Source: Paraburkholderia domus
Lineage (GTDB): Bacteria > Pseudomonadota > Gammaproteobacteria > Burkholderiales > Burkholderiaceae
NCBI RefSeq assembly: GCF_905220705.1
Contig: NZ_CAJNAT010000016.1
Coordinates: 62,001 to 126,000 of the forward strand
Direction of reading: 5' to 3'
DNA length: 64,000 bases
Of this stretch, positions 25,345-33,444 are shown piece after piece. The translations under genes were made by a program, and so were the position numbers. Each line of letters starts with the position of its first letter. Position 1 is the first letter of the stretch. The notes under the pieces are model-generated. The model saw only the letters and a list, made by a program, of their open reading frames with translations, made no database searches and was not told the origin of the DNA.

Positions 25345-25968
25345 GACGAAGCGCCACACGGCACTCACCAGCAACGATCCGACACCGAGCGAGACGCCCA
25401 GCAGCACGATCGAACTCATGTGGTCGCGCACCAGCGGCACGTTGCCGAACAGATAGCCGGCCGCCACCAGCGACACGATCCACAGTGCAGCGCCGGCCGT
25501 AACGAACGAGACGAAACGCGCAAACGTCATGCGCGAAACGCCGGCGACGAACGGCGCGAAAGTGCGCACGACGGCAATGAACGGCGACAGCAGAAAGGTC
25601 AGGCCGCCGCGTGCCTCGTAAAACGCGTGCGCCTTACGCAGCGCATTCTTGTCGAGCCACCGGTAGTCGGCGGTATAGACCTTTTCGCCGATCGCGCGGC
25701 CGATTGCGTAGCAGACGATGCTGCCGGCCACGGTGGCGGCGAACAGCACGGGGATCACGAGCCAGACGTTCAGCGCGCCGGTGGCGGCGAGGCCGCCGCA
25801 GATGAAAATCAGCGGATCGCCCGGCAAAAAGAATAGCGGCAGGAAGCCGATCTCGACGAACACTACGAGAAACAGCATCGCGTAGACGGCCGTGCCGTAT
25901 TGCACGATCAGACCGCTCAGGTGCTGGTCGAAGTGCAGGGCGACCTGCAGCACATGCATGAGATCCAT
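25321..25968 (-). CDS. DedA-family membrane protein
   Basis: A 215-residue DedA/SNARE-associated family protein with about five hydrophobic segments. Family motifs are seen: FVEIGFLPLFFLPGDPLIF near the N-terminus, the GRAIGEKV segment, and FIAVVRTFAPFVAGVSRM with the conserved Arg. Some DedA proteins act in lipid-carrier recycling and membrane-potential maintenance. ATG at 25968. The 3' end lies inside the tandem repeat. Burkholderia genomes carry several dedA paralogues; which one this is cannot be said. Confidence 0.88.
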   Translation of the reverse strand: MDLMHVLQVALHFDQHLSGLIVQYGTAVYAMLFLVVFVEIGFLPLFFLPGDPLIFICGGLAATGALNVWLVIPVLFAATVAGSIVCYAIGRAIGEKVYTADYRWLDKNALRKAHAFYEARGGLTFLLSPFIAVVRTFAPFVAGVSRMTFARFVSFVTAGAALWIVSLVAAGYLFGNVPLVRDHMSSIVLLGVSLGVGSLLVSAVWRFVNRRLRAH

Positions 25969-26101
25969 CTTGGTCCGAAAGGGATTTGGGTGATCAGGAT
26001 TTTAGTCCCGCGGTGGCATGGGCACTTGTTTATTTCGCGGTCGCGATGTCAATATCGGGGCGAGTCTTCCAGATTTCCCCTAAAAAACCTACGAAACGCT
26101 T

Positions 26102-26629
26102 ATGCAACACGCCTTCAACGTGACGTTCCGACTTGCCGCGCCGCACGATGCGAATGCTATCCGCACGATCGAATTCGAGGCCGGCCAGCGCTTTGTCAGC
26201 GTCGGCATGATCGGTATTGCCGATGCACCGCCGATGGAGCTGGAACTCGTCAACAGCAAGATCGATGCGCAGCAGATTGTCGTCGCCGTGGATGCCGACG
26301 AGACCTGTGTGGGGTTCGTAATGTTCGAGCCGCAGCCCGCGCGCTTCTATGTTCAGGAGCTCGACGTGTTGACTTCGCATGCCGGGCAGCGCATCGGCGC
26401 GGCGCTGATCGAGCAGGTCGCGCAACTTGCGCGCGCGCAGCAGGTGATGCAACTTATATTGTCGACGTTCCGCGAAGTGCCGTGGAACGCGCCGTACTAT
26501 CGGCGCCTCGGATTTCGCGATATCGAGGAGGCCGATCTCGATGCGGCGCTGATCGCACGGCGCGACGCGCATATCGCGCGCGGACTCGACGAATCGAAGC
26601 GCGTGTTCATGCGGCGTGATCTGGCATGA
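26102..26629 (+). CDS. GNAT-family N-acetyltransferase
   Basis: A 175-residue acetyl-CoA-dependent acetyltransferase. The acetyl-CoA loop is recognisable as LDVLTSHAGQRIGAALIEQV, followed by the strand-helix region MQLILSTFREVPWNAPYYR and the C-terminal RRLGFRDIEE. ATG at 26102; no strong Shine-Dalgarno is visible. It stands alone. The substrate, a small amine or a protein N-terminus, is unknown. Confidence 0.82.
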   Translation: MQHAFNVTFRLAAPHDANAIRTIEFEAGQRFVSVGMIGIADAPPMELELVNSKIDAQQIVVAVDADETCVGFVMFEPQPARFYVQELDVLTSHAGQRIGAALIEQVAQLARAQQVMQLILSTFREVPWNAPYYRRLGFRDIEEADLDAALIARRDAHIARGLDESKRVFMRRDLA

Positions 26630-26698
26630 AGGTGGGCGTGAGCGCCTGGTTTGCCTGTCGTGCGGGTAGCGTGCGCTGTACGCAACGGCCTGCTCATG

Positions 26699-26749
26699 AA
26701 AAAACGCGGCGGGTATGGCCGAATACCGTTCCGGTCACACCCGCCGCGT
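26699..26749 (-). terminator. Intrinsic terminator of nemA
   Basis: ACGCGGCGGGT (26704-26714) and ACCCGCCGCGT (26739-26749) are perfect 11-bp arms with a 24-base loop. On the minus strand the stem is followed by a run of six T (26704-26699). It lies 62 bases past the nemA stop and fits a Rho-independent terminator of that operon. Confidence 0.75.
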
Positions 26750-26810
26750 GGTCTTGCAGCGTACTACTGATAACCAGCCGCTTTAACGAAGCGATGCTGA
26801 TTTCAACCGC

Positions 26811-27872
26811 TTATTCGACCGTTTCCAGCGTCGGATAATCGACGTAGCCGGTTTCGCCGCGTGCATAGTACGTTGCCGGATTCGGCTTGTTCAACGGCGC
26901 ATTCGTCTCGAAGCGGCGCACCAGATCCGGATTCGCGATGAACAGTTGACCCCACGCCACCGCGTCCGCTTCACCTGCGTCGAGCACGTGCTGCGCGGTT
27001 TCCTTGGTGAACTTTTCGTTCGCGATGTACGGGCCGCCGAATGCTTTCTTCAATTGCGGGCCGAGGCGGTCGTCGCCGAGCGCTTCGCGGGCAGCGATGA
27101 ACGCAATCTTGCGCTTGCCGAGTTCGTGTGCGACGTAACCAAAGGTGGCCGCGGGATCCGAATCGCCCATGGCGTGCGCGTCGCGGCGCGGTGCGAGGTG
27201 CACGCCGACACGATTCGCGCCCCAGACGTCGATACAGGCGTCGGTAATTTCGAGCAGCAGGCGGGCGCGGTTTTCGATCGGGCCGCCGTAGGCGTCGGTA
27301 CGTTTGTTGGTGCTGTCCTGCAGGAACTGATCGAGCAGATAGCCGTTCGCGCCGTGTACTTCCACGCCGTCGAAACCGGCTGCCTTCGCGTTTTCAGCGC
27401 CCTTGCGGAACGCGTCGACCACACCGGCGATTTCATCGAGTTCCAGTGCGCGCGGCGTCACGTACGGACGCTCCGGACGCACCAGGCTCACGTGGCCTTG
27501 TGCCGCGATCGCGCTCGGCGCGACCGGCAGTTCGCCGTTCAGGAACAGCGGGTCCGAAATACGGCCGACGTGCCACAGTTGCAGGAAGATCTTGCCGCCA
27601 GCTGCATGCACGGCGTTCGTGACGATCTTCCAGCCTTCGACCTGTTCCTGCGACCAGATGCCCGGGGTGTCGGCGTAACCGACGCCTTGCGGTGTGACGG
27701 AAGTGGCTTCGCTGATGATCAGGCCTGCCGTGGCGCGTTCGGCGTAGTACTTCGCCATCAGCGCGTTCGGCACGCGAATGTCTTCAGCGCGTTGCCGCGT
27801 GAGCGGCGCCATGATGATGCGGTTCGACAACGTGATGTCGCCAATCTGGAGCGGGTCAAAAAGAGTCGACAT
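26811..27872 (-). CDS. nemA: Old Yellow Enzyme family alkene reductase
   Basis: A 353-residue FMN-dependent ene-reductase of the NemA/XenA class, which reduces activated alkenes, nitrate esters and quinones with NADPH. Visible are the N-terminal FMN segment IIMAPLTRQRA, the active-site GKIFLQLWHVGR and the substrate-binding stretch GVEVHGANGYLLDQFLQDST. ATG at 27872. It is the second gene of an operon after an ArsR-family regulator (85 bases between), as in electrophile-responsive nem-type operons. Confidence 0.9.
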   Translation of the reverse strand: MSTLFDPLQIGDITLSNRIIMAPLTRQRAEDIRVPNALMAKYYAERATAGLIISEATSVTPQGVGYADTPGIWSQEQVEGWKIVTNAVHAAGGKIFLQLWHVGRISDPLFLNGELPVAPSAIAAQGHVSLVRPERPYVTPRALELDEIAGVVDAFRKGAENAKAAGFDGVEVHGANGYLLDQFLQDSTNKRTDAYGGPIENRARLLLEITDACIDVWGANRVGVHLAPRRDAHAMGDSDPAATFGYVAHELGKRKIAFIAAREALGDDRLGPQLKKAFGGPYIANEKFTKETAQHVLDAGEADAVAWGQLFIANPDLVRRFETNAPLNKPNPATYYARGETGYVDYPTLETVE

Positions 27873-27957
27873 ATGAGTTCACCTTAGGTGGCGGGCGCGT
27901 GGCCCGAGCCTTAAAAAATTGCGTGATGAAAGAAGCGCGGCGATGCGGATGAAGCGC

Positions 27958-28260
27958 TCAGAGCCCGGTATTCATGTACTCGAGAAACGCCTGAATGACG
28001 GCCTCATTGCGTTTGAAAAACACCCATTGACCGACCCGCTTTGACGTGACGAGCCCCGCGCGCTGCAGCGCCGCGAGGTGCGCCGACACGGTGGACTGCG
28101 ACAGGCCGCAGCGCGCGTCAATCTTGCCGGCGCACACGCCGTGATCGAGCGTGAACTCCTGATCGGCGAAATGCGCGTACGGCTCGCGCAGCCAGCCGAG
28201 AATTTCCCGCCGTACAGGGTTGGCAAGCGCTTTGTGGATCGCGTCGATATCGAGCGTCAT
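27958..28260 (-). CDS. ArsR-family regulator of nemA
   Basis: A 100-residue winged-helix repressor: HKALANPVRREILGWLREP, then the recognition region LSQSTVSAHLAALQRAGLVTS. Two cysteines lie in GVCAGKIDARCGLS (about residues 43 and 51), immediately before the recognition helix, a position suited to sensing electrophiles or oxidants by thiol modification. It leads the ArsR-nemA operon. ATG at 28260. A palindrome 86-105 bases upstream is a candidate operator. Confidence 0.85.
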   Translation of the reverse strand: MTLDIDAIHKALANPVRREILGWLREPYAHFADQEFTLDHGVCAGKIDARCGLSQSTVSAHLAALQRAGLVTSKRVGQWVFFKRNEAVIQAFLEYMNTGL

Positions 28261-28345
28261 GTGGGTCGGTTTTCAGGTCATCAACAACTGGCAGATGTGG
28301 CGCCGGTTAGCGGCCACGGATCTGCATCGCTACAGGACGAATCAT

Positions 28346-28365
28346 ATATCGGAATTTAACGATAT
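28346..28365 (-). promoter_or_regulatory. Palindrome upstream of arsR-nemA
   Basis: ATATCG (28346-28351) and CGATAT (28360-28365) are perfect inverted arms with an AT-rich 8-bp spacer. It lies 86-105 bases upstream of the ArsR start. Its AT-rich symmetry suits an ArsR operator and promoter. Confidence 0.45.
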
Positions 28366-29162
28366 GCAGGAAGCCACTACTCACAATGGGGTCGATAGTG
28401 TGGGCGCACAAATAAGCCTGCACTTTCAACATGGACCGCATTTCGCACAAAAAAGAACGCAGCTCCAATTCCATAACGTGAAATTCCGCTCGGAAATCAC
28501 CTGCAGATGGGCCTAGGCGGTAGACAGTAAGAACTTTGGTTCTTGGGGGGCGCAGCGCGAAAAACACGACTCCAATACCAAATTAAATTCGGAATCCTAT
28601 ATTTAAGTCTGCACTTGGCAAGCTGGACAGACTAGTTCGCGATGATTTCATTTTGCTTCGTTTTTTCCGGTCAATCAGCGCGTTTTGCACGGCGATCACG
28701 CTCGAATCCCGATTCTGACGCTGTCTGCACGTCTGTTTTCCGCTGGCGGGATGGATGTGGGCATCGTGAGCTGATTAGACGTAATGCACGATGAAGCTGT
28801 GAACCTTGCGGCAGTTGTGGCTACGGGATTTACTAGGGCACGATGGAAAGCGACCGCGCAGAAGCGCTGCATTCGCAAATTCTTGCGGTTAAGGGGTAGG
28901 CCGCATCAGGCACAGACGTGTCGCTGCGCACAGAGTTATTCCGATTGAGCGGCCTCCAAACCCAGTCGAGGGTGTCGGACGCTTGCAGCTAGGTTGGACT
29001 CTGATCTGAACGATATAGAGTGCCACTCCAATGTCGTCAGCACCGGGGCGGGTGCATCCGTCTCTCGGCGCCTTGCCAAAACTTTTTGAAGCACGAGCCG
29101 ACTAGTTACCTCGCCTATCAGGCTATTAAATCCTCTGTGCGTTATCAGGGTTGGAAGGGCGT

Positions 29163-29190
29163 AAAAAAATGGCCCGCACCTTCGCGGACC
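29163..29190 (-). terminator. Strong intrinsic terminator inside the gene-poor region
   Basis: On the minus strand GGTCCGCG (29190-29183), loop AAGG and TGCGGGCC (29178-29171) form an 8-bp stem with two G-U pairs, then A and seven T (29169-29163). It implies a leftward transcript ending here: an sRNA, or the mRNA of the small ORF at 29360-29491. Confidence 0.7.
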
Positions 29191-29359
29191 CGGTTCTGGC
29201 GGAGCAAGGACGGGCGGCCAGTCTCCCGCCAGCCCCGCCTTGCCCCGTTTTGCGGTCGCGTGTCGCTAGCACGGACCACATCTACATCATAGTCACTGCA
29301 CCGGCACGCGGCAGGGTTTTTCATCCGCACCGCAGGCGGGCACCGACCTCAACCGTTCC

Positions 29360-29491
29360 TTAGGATGGGGACTTGCGAGGCATAGGGAATTGAGAAAAAA
29401 CGCAAAAAATGATGTAAATGAAGGCCCCGATAGTCAGAACTACCATACCCTTCATTTCAGGACACTGGCCCTTACAGGAACCGCATGACAT
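29360..29491 (-). CDS. Possible 43-residue single-span membrane peptide with Cys cluster
   Basis: The frame gives MSCGSCKGQCPEMKG, then a hydrophobic span of about 16 residues (VVLTIGAFIYIIFCVF), then a basic proline-rich tail ending PRKSPS. The arrangement of a CxxCxxxC cluster, one membrane segment and a positive tail looks non-random for a short frame. The leftward terminator 170 bases downstream supports a transcript. No strong ribosome-binding site precedes the ATG; an internal ATG (MKGMVV) is an alternative. I recognise no family. Confidence 0.35.
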   Translation of the reverse strand: MSCGSCKGQCPEMKGMVVLTIGAFIYIIFCVFSQFPMPRKSPS

Positions 29492-29921
29492 CTGGGGTGA
29501 CGACGCTGTGCACCGACAGGTAGCCGGCGTGCGCGCCACTGGATCGCCGCGATGCGGCCCGGCCCCCGGACAGCATGCCAGGTGCAGACGCAAAAGGCGC
29601 GGATCGGAAGCAGGCGGTCCATCAGACTTACGCGACGGTGCGCGCGGATGTGCCGGGAGCGACCGCGTTTCCCTCCGATGCGTCGCCGGGGCGGTTGCGC
29701 CCACTCGTTCATCAAACCCGTACCACTGACACGGGTAATCGCCAGCACCATGATGCGCCTCGATGCGCAGGCCCGGTTTAACGGCGGCGTCATGCACCAC
29801 TCACGCCTGGGACATGCGTGCAGTGCCCTGTGATCGCGGATCAGTTCGGCGCGCGCCAATTGCGCAAAGGCGCGCGGATCGGATAGGGTGGCGTCATTCA
29901 CAACCACAAAGAGGAAAAGCA

Positions 29922-30200
29922 ATGAACAAGCAGGAACTGGTGGATGCGGTCGCCGCGAAGACGGGTGAGAGCAAGGCAGCAACCGGCCAGACGATCGATG
30001 CGTTTATTGGCACAGTCACGGCCGCCGTCAAAAAAGGTGACACCGTGCAACTGATCGGCTTCGGGTCGTTTTCCACGGGCGCGCGCGCCGCGCGGGTCGG
30101 CCGTAATCCGGCGACCGGCGCCGAGATCCAGATCCCTGCTGCGAAGGGGGTGAAGTTCACGGCGGGCAAGGCGTTCAAGGACACGGTGAACGGCGCCTGA
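29922..30200 (+). CDS. HU-family DNA-binding protein
   Basis: A 92-residue HU/IHF-family nucleoid protein: MNKQELVDAVAAKTG, the beta-arm GRNPATGAEIQIPAAKG and the C-terminal FTAGKAFKDTVNGA. It bends and compacts DNA as a dimer. ATG at 29922 follows AAGAGGAAAAG. Burkholderia carry several HU genes; this one stands alone, followed by a 68-residue protein and a SET-domain protein on the same strand. Confidence 0.93.
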   Translation: MNKQELVDAVAAKTGESKAATGQTIDAFIGTVTAAVKKGDTVQLIGFGSFSTGARAARVGRNPATGAEIQIPAAKGVKFTAGKAFKDTVNGA

Positions 30201-30402
30201 GACCGGACGCACGCCGTCGCCCGGATTGTTGCCAACGGCGCCGCTGCCGGGAGGGCCGCCGCTACAGGTGCTGGCGGCAGCAACAGCACGGAGTGATCGG
30301 GCAACGGCTGGACCTCGGCCAGCCGGCCTGGTAGCATCAGGGCGAGACGCCGCGACGTACCGCGGCCCCTGCGATTCGCTGCATGTCTCTATAGATAGCC
30401 GT

Positions 30403-30609
30403 ATGGAAAAGAAACGATCGCGGACCGGGCGCGAAATCTCGTGCCCAACGATTGGTGCGTTACTGCGCTACCGGACGCGCATCGTGCGCGTCATTGCGGA
30501 AGCCCGCGGGCAACGCGCGATGATCGAATCGCTCGACACCACAGGCCGGGCCTTCGTGAGCACGGTGAAGTGGGTCAGCCTGTGTGAGCTGGGTAATCAG
30601 CTTTTCTGA
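30403..30609 (+). CDS. 68-residue basic protein of unknown function
   Basis: The frame from ATG 30403 gives MEKKRSRTGREISCPTIGAL and RYRTRIVRVIAEARGQRAMI, ending ELGNQLF. It is basic at the start, has no membrane span and no signal peptide. Codon use is like its neighbours (GC-rich third positions), which supports coding. It lies between the HU and SET genes on the same strand. I do not recognise the family with confidence; the short length and charge would fit a nucleic-acid-associated protein. Confidence 0.55.
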   Translation: MEKKRSRTGREISCPTIGALLRYRTRIVRVIAEARGQRAMIESLDTTGRAFVSTVKWVSLCELGNQLF

Positions 30610-30794
30610 AGCTGGATATCTTCGCGGGCCGAGCGGTCAGTCATTCCGGGATGCCTGCGGATCAGATACCTCGACTCTCCAGCGTCGATATGGCCGCCGG
30701 TGCCCGAACGTCGCACGCGCGTGCTCATCCCATCACACTGGATGCGGAAATTTGCTGCCCGTATATTGGCGCTGACATCGGGAAAGGAAAGAGT

Positions 30795-31235
30795 ATGCGG
30801 CGCGTGATTGTCCGGCGGTCTCCAGTTCACGGCAAAGGTGTGTTCGCCATGCATGCGCTCGCGGCGGGCGAGCGCGTGCTTGAGTACAAGGGTGAAATCA
30901 CTTCGTGGCGAAATGCGGTGCGCCGTCATCAGCGTGAAGGCGTCGAAGGCCATACGTTTCTTTTCGGCCTGTCGGATGGGCGGGTGATCGACGGCGGCCG
31001 TGGCGGCAACAGCGCGCGCTGGCTCAATCACGCCTGTGAGCCGAACTGCGAGACCATCGAGGATGAGGGACGGATTTTCATTCACACGTTGCGGGCAATC
31101 GAGCCGGACGAAGAACTGTTCATTGAATATCTGCTGTCGATTGACGATTCTGCGAATGAAGAGGTTCGGGCCCAGTACGCCTGCCGGTGTAAGGCATCAG
31201 GCTGCTGTCAGTCGATGCTGGCGGACGCAGCGTGA
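30795..31235 (+). CDS. SET-domain protein (lysine methyltransferase fold)
   Basis: A 146-residue stand-alone SET domain. Its AdoMet and pseudoknot motifs are complete: HGKGVFAMHALAAGERVLEY at the start, RWLNHACEPNCE (the NHxCxPN motif) in the middle, and DEELFIEYL (ELxxDY-like). A post-SET-like cysteine tail CRCKASGCC follows, able to bind zinc with the pocket cysteine. ATG at 30795 follows GGAAAG. Its target is unknown. HU, a lysine-rich DNA-binding protein encoded 0.6 kb upstream, is a plausible substrate, but that is inference. Confidence 0.85.
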   Translation: MRRVIVRRSPVHGKGVFAMHALAAGERVLEYKGEITSWRNAVRRHQREGVEGHTFLFGLSDGRVIDGGRGGNSARWLNHACEPNCETIEDEGRIFIHTLRAIEPDEELFIEYLLSIDDSANEEVRAQYACRCKASGCCQSMLADAA

Positions 31236-31298
31236 GCGAATTGGCTTAGGAAAGGAGGGGCGGCCCCGCCGCCTTCGAAGTGAGGTCGACCGTCCATC

Positions 31299-32219
31299 TC
31301 AAACCCCAGTTTTCCAGTGATCGCGCAACAGATTTTGCAATAACGGCACGGCCTGATTAAGCAACGGTCCATGCGGACGCTGGGCAGAGGTCGCTATCCA
31401 CAGCGTGGTTTCCAAAGTGGGTTTCCGGATGGGGCGCACGTGAAAATCACCCTCCCGTCCGCTCGATCGAACTGCTTTTAGAGACAATATGGCGTGTACA
31501 CCTTCGTCGCGTACAAGAGTCAGAATTGCCGGGATGCTTTCGATTTCGAGCGCGATACGTGGCTTCAGCGACGCTTGCGCCATCGTCGCTTCAACCAGCA
31601 TACGAATCGAGTGCGGCCGGCTTGGCATAACGAGATTTCGCTCAGCGACTTCTGCCAGACTGATTTCGTCGTAATTTGGTGGGTCGGTTGGCGACGTTCC
31701 GGCTCCGCGGCCGGACACTAGATAGAGTTGTTCGTTAAGTACCGGCGCAAGTTCTACGCCCGAAGAAGTGGGGACCGTATAAACCACGGCGCAGTCAGCA
31801 CGACCGATTGTCAGCCATTCCAGTACATAAGTTGACAGCCCCTCAAGCACGCAAAGCGTCGCTTTGGGGAAGCGCTCACGAAAGGCTCTTACCAGCGGTG
31901 CCGTCAGAATAAGGCTCACACTCGGCGGTAGCGCCACAACAAGGCGCCCTGTCGAGGCGCCCCGACCTTCCTCCATGTCGAGCTGGGCTCGTTCAATCTG
32001 TGAAAGAACGCCACGGCCGTGCTCCAGAAAACGCTTGCCCGCCTCGGTCAACGTCACGCCGCGACCATTGCGCTCCAGAAGTGCCTGACGAAATTCGATC
32101 TCCAGCGCGCGCACCTGCCGGCTGAGTACGGGCTGCGCGATGGAAAGGAAATTCGAGGCCCGCGTAAAGCTTCCTAGCTCTGCGACATGGACGAAGTATT
32201 CAAGTTGCCGAAGCTCCAT
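31299..32219 (-). CDS. LysR-family regulator of the protocatechuate 4,5-cleavage genes
   Basis: A 306-residue LysR-type regulator: HTH at residues 1-60 (RQLEYFVHVAELGSFTRASN) and a periplasmic-binding-like effector domain. ATG at 32219 follows GGAGA. It is divergent from the tautomerase gene that opens the meta-cleavage operon, with a palindrome in the space between. It is related to the second LysR at 39930: both share LxQxFxxxAExGxxTRAxxxL and an RNGRGxxLTEAGxRxLxH pattern. It probably activates the operon in response to a pathway intermediate. Confidence 0.85.
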   Translation of the reverse strand: MELRQLEYFVHVAELGSFTRASNFLSIAQPVLSRQVRALEIEFRQALLERNGRGVTLTEAGKRFLEHGRGVLSQIERAQLDMEEGRGASTGRLVVALPPSVSLILTAPLVRAFRERFPKATLCVLEGLSTYVLEWLTIGRADCAVVYTVPTSSGVELAPVLNEQLYLVSGRGAGTSPTDPPNYDEISLAEVAERNLVMPSRPHSIRMLVEATMAQASLKPRIALEIESIPAILTLVRDEGVHAILSLKAVRSSGREGDFHVRPIRKPTLETTLWIATSAQRPHGPLLNQAVPLLQNLLRDHWKTGV

Positions 32220-32245
32220 GACGATCTCCAGAGTTGCATTTTATG

Positions 32246-32267
32246 CATATCTAATATATCGGATATG
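32246..32267. promoter_or_regulatory. Candidate LysR box in the divergent promoter
   Basis: CATATC (32246-32251) and GATATG (32262-32267) are inverted arms with a 10-bp AT-rich spacer, 27 bases upstream of the LysR start and 68 upstream of the tautomerase gene. It has the partly palindromic form of LysR recognition sites. A similar ATAT-rich palindrome precedes the second LysR. Confidence 0.5.
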
Positions 32268-32334
32268 TCATTGCAGAATGGCAGATAAAGTAAAAAAATA
32301 CAAGAACAACAACGGAGCCAGGTCAAGAAAGTCC

Positions 32335-33444
32335 ATGCAACACGCCATATCCTGTCTGTTTATGCGCGGCGGCACGTCGCGCGGGCCGTTTTTCAATGCG
32401 GCCGATCTTCCGTCCGATATCGCTGCACGCGACCGCGTGCTGCTCAACGTGATGGGGTCTCCTGACCGTCGACAGATCGACGGGTTAGGCGGTGCACACC
32501 CGCTGACGAGCAAGGTGGGAATAGTCGGTCGTAGCAGCCGGCCAGGCGTGGATCTGGAGTTTCTGTTCGCGCAACTGCAGCCGGACGGCGATACGGTCGA
32601 CACCACGCCTAACTGCGGCAACATGCTGGCGGCCGTCGTGCCCTTCGCGCTGGAAACCGGCTTGGCAACCTCACAGGGAGATGTCACGACGTTGCGCGTG
32701 TTGACGCTGAACACCGATATGGAATGCGATATCAGCGTGCAAACGCCGGATGGGCAGGTGCGCTACGACGGGGACGCCCGCATCGACGGCGTGCCCGGTA
32801 CCTCGGCGCCGATCTCGATCAAATTCCTCGATACGGAAGGCTCGGTCTGTTCGGGTCTGTTGCCCACAGGGCATGTGCGCGATCACGTTCAGCTGGAGGC
32901 GACGTTGGCGATTGACGTGACCTGTATCGACAACGGCATGCCCATGGTGCTGCTGCGTGCCGATGCGGTGGGCCGAACCGGCCAGGAGTCGGTTGCCGCA
33001 CTGAATGGTGACGTTGAGCTGAAGTCCACGCTCGAGGCGCTGCGCTTGCGGTGTGGTGAATTGATGGGTCTGGGTGATGTGACCTCAAAAACGTATCCCA
33101 AGATGTGCCTGATCGCTACCCCAACGGCGGGGGGGAGTCTGGCGACGCGGTGCTTCATCCCGCACGTGTGCCATGACGCTATCGGGGTGCTGGCTGCTGT
33201 GACTGTCGCGACCGCCTGCGTGCTCGAAGGCAGCGTTGCACAGGGCCTGGCATTGGTGCCGCCGGGTGTCATCAAGCAGATCTCGGTTGAACATCCGTCA
33301 GGCGAATTCAGCGTCGAGCTTGAGACCGATCCCGCCGATCCTCAGACAGTACGGCGTGCCGCACTGCTAAGAACGGCGCGCCTGATTATGCGCGGCGAAG
33401 TCATGGTGAGCAAATGGGCATTTATGGAAGGGGACACAGCATGA
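32335..33444 (+). CDS. galD: 4-oxalomesaconate tautomerase (PrpF-like)
   Basis: A 369-residue PrpF/diaminopimelate-epimerase-fold protein. In the protocatechuate 4,5-cleavage and gallate pathways this enzyme (GalD/LigU/PmdU) isomerises 4-oxalomesaconate. Family features are FMRGGTSRGPFF at the start, LGGAHPLTSKVG, and the active-site segment TPNCGNMLAAVVPFA with its cysteine. ATG at 32335 (MQHAISCLF) is chosen because homology starts there; the longer frame crosses the promoter. Its stop overlaps the next start (ATGA). It opens the operon, matching the PmdU position in Comamonas. Confidence 0.87.
   Translation: MQHAISCLFMRGGTSRGPFFNAADLPSDIAARDRVLLNVMGSPDRRQIDGLGGAHPLTSKVGIVGRSSRPGVDLEFLFAQLQPDGDTVDTTPNCGNMLAAVVPFALETGLATSQGDVTTLRVLTLNTDMECDISVQTPDGQVRYDGDARIDGVPGTSAPISIKFLDTEGSVCSGLLPTGHVRDHVQLEATLAIDVTCIDNGMPMVLLRADAVGRTGQESVAALNGDVELKSTLEALRLRCGELMGLGDVTSKTYPKMCLIATPTAGGSLATRCFIPHVCHDAIGVLAAVTVATACVLEGSVAQGLALVPPGVIKQISVEHPSGEFSVELETDPADPQTVRRAALLRTARLIMRGEVMVSKWAFMEGDTA

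Larger units (their letters stand above)
28366..29921. other. Gene-poor region of about 1.55 kb
   Basis: I find no protein gene with family features here. Frames are short, lack ribosome-binding sites, and base composition is lower in GC over about 28340-28720 than in the flanks. The only supported elements are a minus-strand intrinsic terminator at 29163-29190 and a possible 43-residue membrane peptide at 29360-29491. Two similar short stretches, GCAAAAGGCGCGGATCGG (29588 area) and GCAAAGGCGCGCGGATCGG (29863 area), flank 29.6-29.88 kb. No tRNA cloverleaf was seen. Confidence 0.5.

Noticed and set aside
28696..28878. 60-codon minus-strand frame in the gene-poor region.
   Set aside because: No start signal, no recognised family and no neighbour on the same transcript.
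29452..29982. A 176-codon minus-strand frame over the HU promoter.
   Set aside because: Arg/Pro/His-rich composition, no motif, and it would overlap the HU start and promoter.
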